A stretch of DNA of 57,831 bases. Origin: Pseudolysinimonas yzui (GTDB lineage: Bacteria; Actinomycetota; Actinomycetes; Actinomycetales; Microbacteriaceae). Below are positions 19,015-28,879 of the stretch, piece after piece. The DNA is taken from contig NZ_BNAI01000004.1 in the NCBI RefSeq assembly GCF_014653215.1, positions 159,828 through 217,658 of the forward strand, given 5' to 3'. The translations under genes were made by a program, and so were the position numbers. Every line of letters starts with the position of its first letter. Position 1 is the stretch's first letter. The notes under the pieces were generated by a model. The model saw only the letters and a list, made by a program, of their open reading frames with translations, did no database searches and was not told the origin of the DNA.

Positions 19015-20208
19015 CTACTTGAGGATCTTCGTCACCTTGCCGGCGCCCACGGTGCGGCCACCCTCACGGATGGCGAAGCCGAGGCCCTCCTCCATGGCGA
19101 TCGGCTGGATCAGCTCGACCGTCATGTCGGTGGTGTCGCCGGGCATGACCATCTCGGTGCCGTCAGGCAGCGTGATGACGCCGGTGACGTCGGTGGTGCG
19201 GAAGTAGAACTGCGGGCGGTAGTTGCCGTAGAACGGGTTGTGACGCCCACCCTCGTCCTTGGAGAGGATGTACGCGGTGCCCTCGAACTGGGTGTGCGGC
19301 GTGACCGAACCCGGCTTGACGACGACCTGACCGCGCTCGACATCCTCACGCTTGGTGCCGCGGAGCAGCAGACCACAGTTCTCGCCGGCCCAGGCCTCGT
19401 CGAGCTGCTTGTGGAACATCTCGATACCCGTGACCGTGGTCTTCTGCGTCGGGCGGATGCCGACGATCTCGACCTCGGAGTTGATGCCGAGGGTGCCGCG
19501 CTCGGCGCGACCCGTGACGACGGTTCCACGACCGGTGATCGTGAAGACGTCCTCGATCGGCATCAGGAACGGCTTGTCCTTGTCGCGCACCGGGTCGGGC
19601 ACGCTGTTGTCGACGGCCTCCATGAGGTCGAGCACCGACTGCGTCCACGTGGGGTCGCCCTCGAGAGCCTTGAGGCCCGAGACGCGCACCACGGGGGCGT
19701 TGTCGCCGTCGAAGCCCTGGCTGCTGAGGAGCTCGCGCACCTCCAGCTCGACGAGCTCGAGGATCTCCTCGTCGTCGACCATGTCGGCCTTGTTGAGCGC
19801 GACCAGCAGGTACGGCACGCCGACCTGCTTGGCGAGCAGCACGTGCTCACGCGTCTGGGCCATCGGGCCGTCGGTCGCCGCGACCACCAGGATCGCGCCG
19901 TCCATCTGGGCGGCACCGGTGATCATGTTCTTGATGTAGTCGGCGTGGCCAGGGGCGTCGACGTGCGCGTAGTGGCGCTTCGGGGTCTCGTACTCGACGT
20001 GCGAGATGTTGATCGTGATGCCGCGCTGACGCTCCTCGGGAGCCGAGTCGATCGACGCGAAGTCACGGACGACGTTCACCGCGGACGGGTACTTGTCGGC
20101 CAGGACCTTCGAGATCGCGGCGGTGAGGGTGGTCTTGCCGTGGTCGACGTGACCGATCGTTCCGATGTTGACGTGCGGCTTGGTCCGCTCGAACTTGGCC
20201 TTAGCCAC
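19015..20208 (-). CDS. tuf: elongation factor Tu
   Basis: EF-Tu carries aminoacyl-tRNA to the ribosome with GTP. 397 residues, with [10 protein letters not shown] (P-loop), the RGITI switch I, DAPGH, NKAD and the C-terminal [17 protein letters not shown]. It follows fusA after 125 bp with a hairpin in the gap. Confidence 0.98.
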   Translation of the reverse strand: MAKAKFERTKPHVNIGTIGHVDHGKTTLTAAISKVLADKYPSAVNVVRDFASIDSAPEERQRGITINISHVEYETPKRHYAHVDAPGHADYIKNMITGAAQMDGAILVVAATDGPMAQTREHVLLAKQVGVPYLLVALNKADMVDDEEILELVELEVRELLSSQGFDGDNAPVVRVSGLKALEGDPTWTQSVLDLMEAVDNSVPDPVRDKDKPFLMPIEDVFTITGRGTVVTGRAERGTLGINSEVEIVGIRPTQKTTVTGIEMFHKQLDEAWAGENCGLLLRGTKREDVERGQVVVKPGSVTPHTQFEGTAYILSKDEGGRHNPFYGNYRPQFYFRTTDVTGVITLPDGTEMVMPGDTTDMTVELIQPIAMEEGLGFAIREGGRTVGAGKVTKILK

Positions 20209-20313
20209 TTTGGGTCCTCCTCAGGACGGGATTTTCGGTACTTACTGTAGGTGATTCTGACGTTGGGTCTTTGGTCGCCTTCCGGCGCCGGGTAGCCGCT
20301 ACGCGACTGCCCG

Positions 20314-20341
20314 GAGATTGAGCGCCTGTGCGCTCAGTCTC
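20314..20341 (-). other. intercistronic hairpin between fusA and tuf
   Basis: GAGA-C-TGAGCGC, ACAG loop, GCGCTCA-A-TCTC on the mRNA strand, overlapping the fusA stop codon. No T-run follows; an attenuator or a processing site is possible, consistent with tuf being needed in excess. Confidence 0.5.
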
Positions 20342-22448
20342 CCTTAGCCTTCTGGACGATCTCGTCGGCCACGTTCTTCGGGACTTCGGAGTAGGAGTCG
20401 AAGGTCATGGAGTACACGGCACGGCCCGACGTCTTCGAACGCAGGTCGCCGACGTATCCGAACATCTCGGACAGCGGAACCTTCGCCGAGACGACCTTGA
20501 CGCCCGTGGCATCCGTCATCGACTGGATCTGCCCACGACGCGAGTTCAGGTCGCCGATGACGTCGCCCATGTACTCCTCGGGCGTACGGACCTCGACAGC
20601 CATGAGCGGCTCGAGCAGAACGGGGGATGCCTTGCGCGCGGCCTCTTTGTAGGCCATCGAGCCGGCGATCTTGAACGCCATCTCCGAGGAGTCGACGTCG
20701 TGCGAGGCGCCATCGACGAGGATCGCCTTGACGCCCACCGTCGGGTAGCCGGCGAGCACGCCGACCTGCATGGCGTCCTGGATGCCGTGGTCGACCGAGC
20801 CGATGTACTCGCGCGGCACGCGACCGCCGGTGACGGCGTTCACGAACTCGTAGTTCGTGTCGGGCGTGACCTCGAGCGGCTCGAGCGTGATCTGCACCTT
20901 CGCGAACTGACCGGATCCACCGGTCTGCTTCTTGTGGGTGTAGTCGTACTTCTCGACCGTCTTGCGGATCGTCTCGCGGTAGGCGACCTGCGGCTTGCCG
21001 ACGTTGGCCTCGACGTTGAACTCGCGCTTCATGCGGTCGACCAGGATGTCGAGGTGCAGCTCGCCCATCCCCTTGATGATGGTCTGACCGGTCTCCTGGT
21101 TCTGCTCGGTGCGGAACGTCGGGTCTTCTTCGGCGAGCTTCTGGATCGCGGTGCCCAGCTTCTCCTGGTCGGCCTTGGTCTTCGGCTCGATCGCGACCTC
21201 GATGACGGGCTCGGGGAACGTCATCGACTCCAGGATGACCTGGTTGGTCGGGTCGGACAGGGTGTCACCGGTGGTGGTGTCCTTCAGGCCGATGACCGCG
21301 TAGATGTGACCGGCGGTGACGCCGTCGACCGGGTTCTCCTTGTTGGCGTGCATCTGGAAGATCTTGCCGATGCGCTCCTTCTTGCCCTTGGTCGAGTTGA
21401 TGACCTGGGCGCCGGAGTCGAGCTTGCCCGAGTAGACGCGGATGTAGGTGAGCCGCCCGAAGAACGGGTGGGTCATGATCTTGAACGCGAGCGCCGAGAA
21501 CGGTTCGGTCGAGTCGGCGTGCCGCTCGATGACCTTCTCTTCGTCGCGCACGTCGTGGCCTTCGATCGCCGGCATGTCGAGCGGCGACGGGAGGTAGTCG
21601 ACGACCGCGTCGAGCATCGGCTGCACGCCGCGGTTCTTGAACGCCGAACCGCAGAGCACGGGGTAGATCTCGCTCGCGATGGTCAGCTTGCGGATGGCCG
21701 CCTTGATCTCGGCGACGGTCAGCTCTTCGCCGCCGAAGTGCTTCTCGAGAAGCACCTCGTCGGTCTCGGCGACGGTCTCGAGCAGCACCTCGCGGTACTC
21801 GTTGGCCTTGTCGATCAGGTCGGCCGGGATCTCTTCGATCGCGTACTCGGCGCCCATCTTGACGTCACCCTTGGCGTCTCCGCGCCAGGTGAGCGCGCGC
21901 ATCTCGACCAGGTCGACGACGCCCTCGAAGGAAGACTCCGCACCGATCGGAAGCTGGATCACGAGCGGCTTCGCGCCGAGGCGCTTGATGATCGTGTCGA
22001 CGGTGAAGTAGAAGTCGGCGCCGAGCTTGTCCATCTTGTTGACGAAGCAGATGCGCGGCACGTCGTACTTGTCGGCCTGACGCCAGACCGTCTCGGACTG
22101 GGGCTCGACGCCCTCCTTGCCGTCGAACACGGCGACCGCGCCGTCGAGCACGCGGAGGTTGCGCTCCACCTCGACGGTGAAGTCGACGTGACCGGGGGTG
22201 TCGATGATGTTGAGCTGGATGCCGTTCCAGAAACAGGTCGTCGCGGCCGACGTGATCGTGATGCCGCGCTCCTGCTCCTGCGCCATCCAGTCCATCGTCG
22301 CGGCGCCGTCGTGCACCTCGCCGATCTTGTGCGTGATGCCCGTGTAGAACAGGATGCGCTCGGTCGTCGTGGTCTTGCCGGCGTCGATGTGCGCCATGAT
22401 GCCGAAGTTGCGGACCTTCTTGAGGTCGGTGAGCACGTCCTGTGCCAC
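20334..22448 (-). CDS. fusA: elongation factor G
   Basis: EF-G drives translocation with GTP. 704 residues, starting with the G domain ([41 protein letters not shown]), then domains II-V, ending QKAKGD. Gene order rpsG-fusA-tuf is standard. Confidence 0.98.
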   Translation of the reverse strand: MAQDVLTDLKKVRNFGIMAHIDAGKTTTTERILFYTGITHKIGEVHDGAATMDWMAQEQERGITITSAATTCFWNGIQLNIIDTPGHVDFTVEVERNLRVLDGAVAVFDGKEGVEPQSETVWRQADKYDVPRICFVNKMDKLGADFYFTVDTIIKRLGAKPLVIQLPIGAESSFEGVVDLVEMRALTWRGDAKGDVKMGAEYAIEEIPADLIDKANEYREVLLETVAETDEVLLEKHFGGEELTVAEIKAAIRKLTIASEIYPVLCGSAFKNRGVQPMLDAVVDYLPSPLDMPAIEGHDVRDEEKVIERHADSTEPFSALAFKIMTHPFFGRLTYIRVYSGKLDSGAQVINSTKGKKERIGKIFQMHANKENPVDGVTAGHIYAVIGLKDTTTGDTLSDPTNQVILESMTFPEPVIEVAIEPKTKADQEKLGTAIQKLAEEDPTFRTEQNQETGQTIIKGMGELHLDILVDRMKREFNVEANVGKPQVAYRETIRKTVEKYDYTHKKQTGGSGQFAKVQITLEPLEVTPDTNYEFVNAVTGGRVPREYIGSVDHGIQDAMQVGVLAGYPTVGVKAILVDGASHDVDSSEMAFKIAGSMAYKEAARKASPVLLEPLMAVEVRTPEEYMGDVIGDLNSRRGQIQSMTDATGVKVVSAKVPLSEMFGYVGDLRSKTSGRAVYSMTFDSYSEVPKNVADEIVQKAKGD

Positions 22449-22476
22449 GGGGTTTCCTTACTGTCGGGAGCTGGAC

Positions 22477-22506
22477 GACGGCCGGGCCGGTGTCGGCCCG
22501 GCCGTC
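22477..22506 (-). other. perfect 13-bp hairpin between rpsG and fusA
   Basis: GACGGCCGGGCCG, four-base loop, CGGCCCGGCCGTC, with a run of seven T on the mRNA side just before the stem (22507-22513). The T-run precedes rather than follows the stem, so this is not a canonical terminator for the operon; it may be a processing or stabilising element. Confidence 0.5.
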
Positions 22507-22519
22507 AAAAAAACGCTGC

Positions 22520-22990
22520 TTACCAGCGGTAGTGCGCGAAGGCCTTGTTCGACTCGGCCATCTTGTGAGTGTCTTCACGACGCTTCACGGCGGCACCGAG
22601 GCCGTTGCTGGCGTCGAGGATCTCGTTCTGCAGGCGGTCGGTCATCGTCTTCTCGCGACGCGACTTGGCGTACGAGACGAGCCAGCGCAGCGCGAGGGTG
22701 TTCGCGCGGTGCGGCTTGACCTCGACCGGAACCTGGTAGGTCGAGCCACCGACGCGGCGGCTCTTGACCTCGAGGGTGGGGCGCACGTTGTCGAGCGCCT
22801 TCTTCAGAACGACGACGGCATCCTGACCGGACTTGGTGCCGACACCTTCGAGCGCGCCGTAAACGATGCGCTGGGCGAGGTCCTTCTTGCCGTCGAGCAG
22901 GATCTTGTTGACGAGCTGGCTGACGATCTGGGCGCTGTATACCGGGTCGGCGACAACGGGGCGCTTGGCCGCGGGTCCTTTACGAGGCAT
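22520..22990 (-). CDS. rpsG: 30S ribosomal protein S7
   Basis: A 156-residue S7 starting [12 protein letters not shown], with [16 protein letters not shown] and [18 protein letters not shown], ending KAFAHYRW. It overlaps the rpsL stop by one base. Confidence 0.98.
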   Translation of the reverse strand: MPRKGPAAKRPVVADPVYSAQIVSQLVNKILLDGKKDLAQRIVYGALEGVGTKSGQDAVVVLKKALDNVRPTLEVKSRRVGGSTYQVPVEVKPHRANTLALRWLVSYAKSRREKTMTDRLQNEILDASNGLGAAVKRREDTHKMAESNKAFAHYRW

Positions 22991-23361
22991 TACTTGGCCG
23001 CCTTCGCACCGTAACGGCTACGCGCCTGCTTGCGGTTCTTGACCGCCTGGGTGTCGAGGGCGCCACGCACGATCTTGTAGCGAACGCCGGGCAGGTCCTT
23101 CACACGACCGCCGCGCACGAGCACCATCGAGTGCTCCTGCAGGTTGTGGCCCTCGCCGGGAATGTAGGCGGTGACCTCGGTGCCGTTGGAGAGCTTGACG
23201 CGCGCGACCTTGCGGAGGGCGGAGTTCGGCTTCTTCGGGGTGGTGGTGTACACACGCGTGCACACGCCCCGCTGCTGCGGGTTGGCCTTGAGGGCCGGTG
23301 CCTTGGTCTTGACGACCTTCGGCGTGCGGCCCTTGCGGACCAGCTGCTGGATAGTAGGCAA
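22990..23361 (-). CDS. rpsL: 30S ribosomal protein S12, TTG start
   Basis: A 123-residue S12 with [11 protein letters not shown] at the start and the KKPNSALRK and [18 protein letters not shown] loops near the decoding centre. Lys at the usual streptomycin positions is intact, so a sensitive type is expected. The family start (PTIQQ) requires the TTG at 23361; a GGAG lies 9 bases upstream. The frame stays open to 23532 but lacks similarity there. Confidence 0.97.
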   Translation of the reverse strand: MPTIQQLVRKGRTPKVVKTKAPALKANPQQRGVCTRVYTTTPKKPNSALRKVARVKLSNGTEVTAYIPGEGHNLQEHSMVLVRGGRVKDLPGVRYKIVRGALDTQAVKNRKQARSRYGAKAAK

Positions 23362-23528
23362 AGCGGATTGCTCCTTATTTACTGCACGGTGACAGTGATG
23401 GATGTTGTCGTTCCATCGGGATCCGAACCCCGCTTCGTGAACACGAGCGGGACTGCGAACGGATATGCCGTGGGTCTTCGCGCGCACGGCTGACCGGAGT
23501 CGTTCAGTGCGGGGAGACGTGTGCGAAA

Positions 23529-23566
23529 GCACACACCCGGTCGAGTGTAGTCGACCGGGTGTGTGC
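23529..23566 (-). terminator. strong hairpin ending the pilus operon
   Basis: A perfect 16-bp stem GCACACACCCGGTCGA/TCGACCGGGTGTGTGC with a 6-base loop, 18 bp after the pilO stop. It separates the pilus operon from the rpsL leader. Confidence 0.8.
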
Positions 23567-23584
23567 CTGCAATGTGACGGCCGG

Positions 23585-24385
23585 TTACGGCGTCGGGGTG
23601 GGTGTCGGAGTGAAGCCCACCGTGGGAGTAGGCGAGGGTGTCGCCGTCACCTCGGGAACCGGAGTCTCCTCCGGCTCGGGCTCAGGCAGACTGCCGACGC
23701 TGCCGGTGGATGGGTCGTGCACGACGAAGATGAAGCCCGTCAGCTCCCCCGAGAGAGTGGAACCGATCGTCATCGAGACACCGTTGACAAGGATCAGCCG
23801 GCCGTGCTCCGAGCGTTGCAGCAGCGCGAGGAACGTGGATGCCTGGTTGAGGTCGGCAGTGATCTTCAGCGAGATCGGGAGAACGTACAGGTTCGACTGC
23901 AGGCCGGGCGATGGCAGCACCGGAGCCGCGATGCCGTCCATTCCGTTCAACGACGCCACGACGCTTCCGGTCGCCTCGTCGGCCGCCTCGTCGGCGGCCG
24001 GTGCCGGCTCCGCGCCCCCGCCCTCCGCTACCGCAGCGGCGTAGGGGAGGGCGGGCTCAACGGTCACACCGTTGAGCACCACTCCCGCGAGGTTCGCCGC
24101 GGCGGCGATCTCGTCATAGAAATCTTCGAGATCCCGGGTGCCGGGCACGCTGAGCTGAAGCTCCTCGAGGTCGTCGAGCAATTCGTCGAGGCTCTCGTAC
24201 TGCTGCTTCATCTCCTCGAGGATGGCGCGCTCGACCTCGTTCTGAGCCTCAATCTCCGCGCGTGCGGCATCGGCGTCTGCCGCCTGATCGAGCTGAGGAG
24301 CCGCGAGAGCGAACCAGCCGATGGCCATGATGACCACCGCGATGAACGCGCCCCCGATCATCCAGATCTTGCCTGACCTCGACAT
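23585..24385 (-). CDS. pilO: type IV pilus alignment protein PilO-like with a Pro/Thr-rich tail
   Basis: A 266-residue inner-membrane protein: one transmembrane helix (about 7-29), a coiled coil (about 33-80, [27 protein letters not shown]), then a ferredoxin-like domain with the long loop [10 protein letters not shown]. The last ~30 residues are an unusual Pro/Thr/Glu-rich tail ending in repeated PTPTP, predicted outside the membrane. It pairs with pilN in the alignment complex. The start overlaps pilN by one base. Confidence 0.75.
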   Translation of the reverse strand: MSRSGKIWMIGGAFIAVVIMAIGWFALAAPQLDQAADADAARAEIEAQNEVERAILEEMKQQYESLDELLDDLEELQLSVPGTRDLEDFYDEIAAAANLAGVVLNGVTVEPALPYAAAVAEGGGAEPAPAADEAADEATGSVVASLNGMDGIAAPVLPSPGLQSNLYVLPISLKITADLNQASTFLALLQRSEHGRLILVNGVSMTIGSTLSGELTGFIFVVHDPSTGSVGSLPEPEPEETPVPEVTATPSPTPTVGFTPTPTPTP

Positions 24386-25152
24386 CAGCCCTCTCCCCCT
24401 TCGCTCGTCGGTTGTTCGACAGAATCGGTGCTCGTGTCGTCTTCGGGCTCGGTCGATTCACCGCTTGCGGCATCCTCGTCCTCGTCCGTCTCGAGGAATC
24501 GCCCCGAGACGGCATCCGTCGACAGCGTGAGCACGATCGTGGTTGTCGCTCGCCCATCGACGCCGACCGCCGAGGTCTTCACGACCGCGTCGGCGAAACC
24601 GTCGAGCTCACGGAGCCGCTCGACGAGCGCCACGGCCTCCGGAATGGACGCCGTGTTGACCACGAGCTCGATCGACGCGATCCGCGGCGTACGCAACGGG
24701 TCCTCGATCTCGAGACTGGCCGCCCAAGGTGCCTGGTTCGTCGCGGTGACGTTCTGGATGAGCCCGCCGGCAGGTAGGAACCCCTGCACGGTGAGCAGCA
24801 GCTCAGCCCAGTCGATCTCGTACGAGGTCACGACGAGCTGGGTTTCGGTCGTCTGCTGCACCATCTGCGCCGTGTCGGTGGCGATTCGGTACTCGCTCTG
24901 CTGCTGCAGAATGCTTTGCGTCGTCGCACTGGCGTCCGCCAGCGCGAGATCGGCGGCCGTCGTGCGGAAGACGCCGAGCACGAACATGCCACCTGCGACC
25001 ACCGAGCCGAGGATGACGAAGAGCACGCCGAGTCGTGCAGCGGATCGTGACTTTGCACGCTGCGCAACGAAAGGCGGAAGCATCTGCACCCGCGGCTCGG
25101 CATCGAAACGCCGGGTGACGGTCGCAGGCCGGTCGGTTGTCATGGTGCTCAT
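24385..25152 (-). CDS. pilN: type IV pilus assembly protein PilN-like
   Basis: A 255-residue protein with a basic cytoplasmic N-terminus that holds the pattern MLPPFVAQ (the PilM-binding type of motif in PilN), one transmembrane helix (about 40-62), a coiled region and a ferredoxin-like domain, then an acidic Glu/Asp/Ser tail (about 215-255). It is tightly joined to pilM (4 bp overlap) and pilO. Confidence 0.75.
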   Translation of the reverse strand: MSTMTTDRPATVTRRFDAEPRVQMLPPFVAQRAKSRSAARLGVLFVILGSVVAGGMFVLGVFRTTAADLALADASATTQSILQQQSEYRIATDTAQMVQQTTETQLVVTSYEIDWAELLLTVQGFLPAGGLIQNVTATNQAPWAASLEIEDPLRTPRIASIELVVNTASIPEAVALVERLRELDGFADAVVKTSAVGVDGRATTTIVLTLSTDAVSGRFLETDEDEDAASGESTEPEDDTSTDSVEQPTSEGGEG

Positions 25153-26201
25153 GCGTGGCTCCCCAAAGCGAGACCGAATGCGGTCGTGAACCCGTCGAGC
25201 TGTTCGCGGCTGAGTCGCTGATCCGCCTTCGTGCGAGGAAGGGCGATGTTGCTCAGCGGCTCGGCGACCGTCACCGGAAGACCGGTGAGTTCCCCCAGCG
25301 CGTTGGCGAGCCCACTGAGCTGCGCACCCCCACCTGTGAGCAGAATGCGCTGCACGGGTTGGAGGGGGGTCGTACCGGTGTAGTAGCTCAAGGTGCTGCG
25401 AATACTGCCGAGCAGCTCGCCGGTGACCTCGTAGATGATCTCCAGGACGGGGCGATCCTCGGCGCGCAGCATCGGGCCGCCCATCCCGACGGCTCGCTTG
25501 GCGTTCTCAGCTTGCTCGGGTGCCCACTGCAGTCGGCTGGCGATCGCTCGAGTGATGTCCTCTCCGCCGTTGGGAATGATCCGCACGAACTGCGGCACCC
25601 CGTGATCGACGACGACGACATTCGTCGTGTTCGCTCCGATCGCGACGATCACTTCGGGGCCGCGACCCGCCCGGATCGGCGCGATCGCCCGGGACAGCGC
25701 GAATGGGATCAGGTCGACGTGCAGCGGGCGGAGCCCGGCACTCATCGCAGCCGTCACGTTCGCCGTGATTGCCTCCTTCACCCCGGCGACGAGGAGTCCC
25801 TTGACGACGGGGCCCTGCTCGCCCTCCTCTTCTTGAATGGGATAGAAGTCGAGGAGAACGTCCGAAACCGGAACGGGAAGCAGATCCTGCACCTGGAACG
25901 GCAACGACTCCCGGATCAGGTTGAGGGGTTGACGCGGGACTGTGAAGTCGCGCGCGAACACCCGCGATCCGCCCATCCCAAGCACGACATTCTTGGCTTT
26001 GAAGCCCCCTGCTGACCAGAGGCGCTTGAGCGCCGAAGTCACCGTCGACAGCTCGACGACCTCGCCTCGGCGTGCCGCGTTCTCCGGCAGCGGCACCTGA
26101 TGGAGCCTGGTGATCACCGGCTTCGACCCTTCGAAGCCGTGTACTTCCACCGCTCGCGCGGTGGTGGCGCCGATGTCGACACCTACGACCGATGTTGCCA
26201 T
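25149..26201 (-). CDS. pilM: type IV pilus actin-like ATPase PilM
   Basis: A 350-residue cytoplasmic actin-fold protein: GVDIGATTARAVEV at the N-terminus (phosphate 1), then AIGANTTNVVVVDHG (phosphate 2) and LLTGGGAQLSGL (adenosine). It binds the PilN N-terminus and links the pilus machine to the cytoplasm. The start has a GGGGG ribosome site within a hairpin loop. Confidence 0.92.
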   Translation of the reverse strand: MATSVVGVDIGATTARAVEVHGFEGSKPVITRLHQVPLPENAARRGEVVELSTVTSALKRLWSAGGFKAKNVVLGMGGSRVFARDFTVPRQPLNLIRESLPFQVQDLLPVPVSDVLLDFYPIQEEEGEQGPVVKGLLVAGVKEAITANVTAAMSAGLRPLHVDLIPFALSRAIAPIRAGRGPEVIVAIGANTTNVVVVDHGVPQFVRIIPNGGEDITRAIASRLQWAPEQAENAKRAVGMGGPMLRAEDRPVLEIIYEVTGELLGSIRSTLSYYTGTTPLQPVQRILLTGGGAQLSGLANALGELTGLPVTVAEPLSNIALPRTKADQRLSREQLDGFTTAFGLALGSHA

Positions 26202-26204
26202 TTC

Positions 26205-26221
26205 AGATTCCCCCCGAATCT
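26205..26221 (-). promoter_or_regulatory. hairpin with the pilM ribosome site in its loop
   Basis: On the mRNA strand AGATTC-GGGGG-GAATCT, 3 bases before the pilM ATG. The G-rich loop is the only ribosome-binding sequence. Translational control is possible but not shown. Confidence 0.55.
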
Positions 26222-26233
26222 TGTGTGTGTGTG
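26222..26233. repeat. TG dinucleotide repeat upstream of pilM
   Basis: Six TG units (CA on the mRNA strand) between the pilD stop and the pilM hairpin. It is non-coding in both genes, so slippage would alter only the leader. Confidence 0.7.
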
Positions 26234-26246
26234 TGGGTAGTGCGTG

Positions 26247-27053
26247 TCAGTGAAGCCCGAAGATGCCGAGATACGCGGCAGCGATAATGTGGCCCGCGAG
26301 GATGCCGAGCCATGCCCCGGCCAGCAGCCACGGGCCGAGGGCTACCGTCGTGCCACGACGACCTGCGGCGATCAGGGCCACGCCGACGATTCCGGCGATC
26401 AGGAAGCCGCCGACAACCCCGACGAGCCAGGTCTCGAGACCGAGCCACCCCAAATAGAGTCCGAGCACGCCGGCGAGCTTGACGTCGCCCATGCCCATCG
26501 AACCGGGCCGCACGAGCGCCGGCAAGGCGTAGAAACCGCCGAGCACGAGGCCGCCGACCAGCGCTCCCAGGAGCGCCGACCAGTTCCCGGCCAGGACTGC
26601 GGCGGCCAGGAACGCCACGGCGCCGACGGCGGCAAGCGGCGCCACGATCACGTTGGGCAGCCGCCTGGTCTCGAGGTCGATCGCCGCGAGCGCGATGCTC
26701 GCCGCCGCCAGGACCTGAAACGCCCCGAGCACGATCCAGTCGGCGACGACCTGCGTTGTCGAACCCGTGCCAGGGAAGAAGGCCCAGGCGACGATGCCGA
26801 AACCGGCGGCACCCGCGAGCTCGATCAGCGGGTACCGGGCCGAGATCGGCGCGGAGCAGTCGCGGCAGCGGCCGCGCAGAGCGAGCCACGACAGAATCGG
26901 GATGTTGTCGTACCAACGGATCTCATGGCCGCACGCACCGCAGGCACTCGACGGGCGCACGACCGATCGACCGGCAGGCACCCGGTGGATGACGACATTG
27001 AGGAACGAGCCGACGGCCGAGCCGAAGACCGCCCACACCGCAACCGCCACCAT
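26247..27053 (-). CDS. pilD: prepilin peptidase PilD-like
   Basis: A 268-residue membrane aspartic protease with both motifs: zinc-binding C38xxC41 and C63xxC66 in the N-terminal domain (also the methylase region), and catalytic aspartates D126 (AAIDLETRRLPN) and D190 (GSMGMGDVKLAG). About eight transmembrane segments. It cleaves and N-methylates the prepilins encoded upstream in the same operon. The start overlaps the preceding gene by one base (TGATG); a much longer frame upstream is a shadow. Confidence 0.95.
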   Translation of the reverse strand: MVAVAVWAVFGSAVGSFLNVVIHRVPAGRSVVRPSSACGACGHEIRWYDNIPILSWLALRGRCRDCSAPISARYPLIELAGAAGFGIVAWAFFPGTGSTTQVVADWIVLGAFQVLAAASIALAAIDLETRRLPNVIVAPLAAVGAVAFLAAAVLAGNWSALLGALVGGLVLGGFYALPALVRPGSMGMGDVKLAGVLGLYLGWLGLETWLVGVVGGFLIAGIVGVALIAAGRRGTTVALGPWLLAGAWLGILAGHIIAAAYLGIFGLH

Positions 27054-28879
27054 CACGGCACCTCCGTGATATTGCGCTGAGAGACCACCCAGCGGTCGGC
27101 TTCGGTGTAGTTCGTCGTCGTCGGCAGCCCTGTGCCGAGGTCGTAACCCGGGAGCCCGGTCGCGATGTAACTGATCGTCGCGTTGCCCGCGATGTCGGAG
27201 GCGGCAGCGAAGATCTGGCCGCGGATGTTCAGACCCGACGCGAGCTTGATTTCGCACGGGCTGTACATCATGACGTTGAGGTTCGGTGTCGTGAAATTGC
27301 CGCCCAGGCTGAAGCTCTCCCCGTTGCAGTCGGGGGTGTTGTTGGCGACGGTGTCCGGGTTGATGAGCCACAGGTTGTGATAGCCGGTCGATCCGACGAA
27401 CGACGTCGAACCTTGAATGTCGATCTTGTTGGCGATGATGGCCACGTCGTTCTGGAAGGTGAACCCGTTGTGGTTCGCGTTCGGGTCGGTGGAGTACTGG
27501 ATGTCGCCACCGTTGAAGGAGATGCCCTTCGTGCAGGTGCGGGCATCGACGACCCCGGGATTTGCGCCAAACGTCTGAAGTGCTGCATAGAACTCGGCTG
27601 CGCCGCAGACAGTGCCCATCTTGACCACGGTGAAGCCCGACCATGTGGCTGCGGTGTAGTCAGCCGCTTTGCTACCGAAGTCGACCCACTGCGGCACCGT
27701 GATCGAGGCCGGCTTCTGCGGTGCCTCGGTGATAGGGCCGGTGTAGGTCGACTTGACCTGTATCTTCGACCAGCCTGACCACCAGGGATCTTTCGACTTG
27801 GACGTGCAGGTTCCGCTCGTCGTCAACGACTTCGCGATGCTCGCGGCCCCGATGTTCACGGCTCCCGGGTTCTTCACGCACAGTGCGCCCCAAACGCCGA
27901 AGCCCGACGACAGCGTGCCGTTGCTCACATCAAGCCCTGCGGCATTGAGGTAGCCCTCGATCGACCCGCCGCTCATCACAGCCGCGCCCGTCGACGACCA
28001 CGTCTGTCCTGTGATCGAGCCGTTGGTGATCGTGACCTGCCCAGCCCGAACGGTTCCGCCGACGGAACCGCCCTTCACCTGCAGCGCCCCATCGACCCAT
28101 ACGTTTCCGCCGACAGTCGACGAGATCGATGCCGAACTCCCGGTGATGTTGCCTCCGACGACTGCACCGCCCTGGATCTCGACGTTGCCCGACACCCACA
28201 CGTTGCCACCGATGGTGCAGCTACCCGTCGAGCTGAGGTTGCCCGTCTTGACGACGAAGTTCGCGACGCCCGACATGTTGCCGTTGCAGTTCACGTTTCC
28301 CTGCTGGAGCAACACATCGGGAATCGACCCATCGACCGAGACGAGGGTGCCCGAGCCGCCGAACCCGGCACCGGTGTAGGCGTAGATCGCCGGCCCGGAG
28401 GGGATCAGCGACGTCGGCGAGGACGCGGCCGACAGGATCGCCTCGATGTGCGTCACATCGCCCGAGTCGCTGTGCGCGGCGCCGGGAGCCTCGGCCCAGC
28501 CCGTTGAGATGACCCGCACCTGGCTCGAGATGTCAGCCGGGCAGCCACGTGCCCACCCGGTGCCGGCAGGGATCCAGATCGTCGCCTCGTAGATCGGAGC
28601 CGTCGCGCTCGTGTATTCGTTGCCACTCGCCACGCAGGTGCCGTTGATCAGGCCCGCCCGTGCCGCGGCGATGCCGGCTTCGGCTGCCGCCTGCGACTGC
28701 ACGCCGGCGCGCGTCGTCGTGGAGAACTGCAACGCATACACGACCGACGAGGCGACGATCGCCGAGAGCAGCACGCCCGCCGACATGAAGGTCAGCACAG
28801 CCGCGAGCGCCATGCCCTGTTCGTCCTTGGCGCGCGCGGACATCATTGCCCAACGGCGGGCGATGCGGGTCATGAACAC
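27053..28879 (-). CDS. PilX-type pilus-associated protein with Gly-rich beta-solenoid-like repeats
   Basis: A 608-residue protein: a basic leader, then a prepilin-like or PilX N-terminal hydrophobic segment after AKDEQG (about 23-48), then a long extracellular region. Residues about 200-330 hold repeats such as GNVWVSGNVEIQGGAVVGG, suggesting a left-handed beta-helix. Several cysteines occur in the C-terminal half. The usual Glu at position +5 is missing in the pilin-like start. It overlaps the preceding gene by 10 bp. Role in pilus assembly or as a tip adhesin is inferred from position. Confidence 0.7.
   Translation of the reverse strand: MFMTRIARRWAMMSARAKDEQGMALAAVLTFMSAGVLLSAIVASSVVYALQFSTTTRAGVQSQAAAEAGIAAARAGLINGTCVASGNEYTSATAPIYEATIWIPAGTGWARGCPADISSQVRVISTGWAEAPGAAHSDSGDVTHIEAILSAASSPTSLIPSGPAIYAYTGAGFGGSGTLVSVDGSIPDVLLQQGNVNCNGNMSGVANFVVKTGNLSSTGSCTIGGNVWVSGNVEIQGGAVVGGNITGSSASISSTVGGNVWVDGALQVKGGSVGGTVRAGQVTITNGSITGQTWSSTGAAVMSGGSIEGYLNAAGLDVSNGTLSSGFGVWGALCVKNPGAVNIGAASIAKSLTTSGTCTSKSKDPWWSGWSKIQVKSTYTGPITEAPQKPASITVPQWVDFGSKAADYTAATWSGFTVVKMGTVCGAAEFYAALQTFGANPGVVDARTCTKGISFNGGDIQYSTDPNANHNGFTFQNDVAIIANKIDIQGSTSFVGSTGYHNLWLINPDTVANNTPDCNGESFSLGGNFTTPNLNVMMYSPCEIKLASGLNIRGQIFAAASDIAGNATISYIATGLPGYDLGTGLPTTTNYTEADRWVVSQRNITEVP

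Noticed and set aside
22507-22513. T-run beside the rpsG-fusA hairpin as a terminator
   Set aside because: In the direction of transcription the T-run precedes the stem, so it is not a factor-independent terminator for this operon.
23362-23532. Longer start for rpsL
   Set aside because: The extra residues are not S12-like; TTG 23361 matches the family start.
27054-27644. Long N-terminal extension of the prepilin peptidase frame
   Set aside because: The upstream part is the wrong frame of the PilX-type gene; the family start is at 27053.
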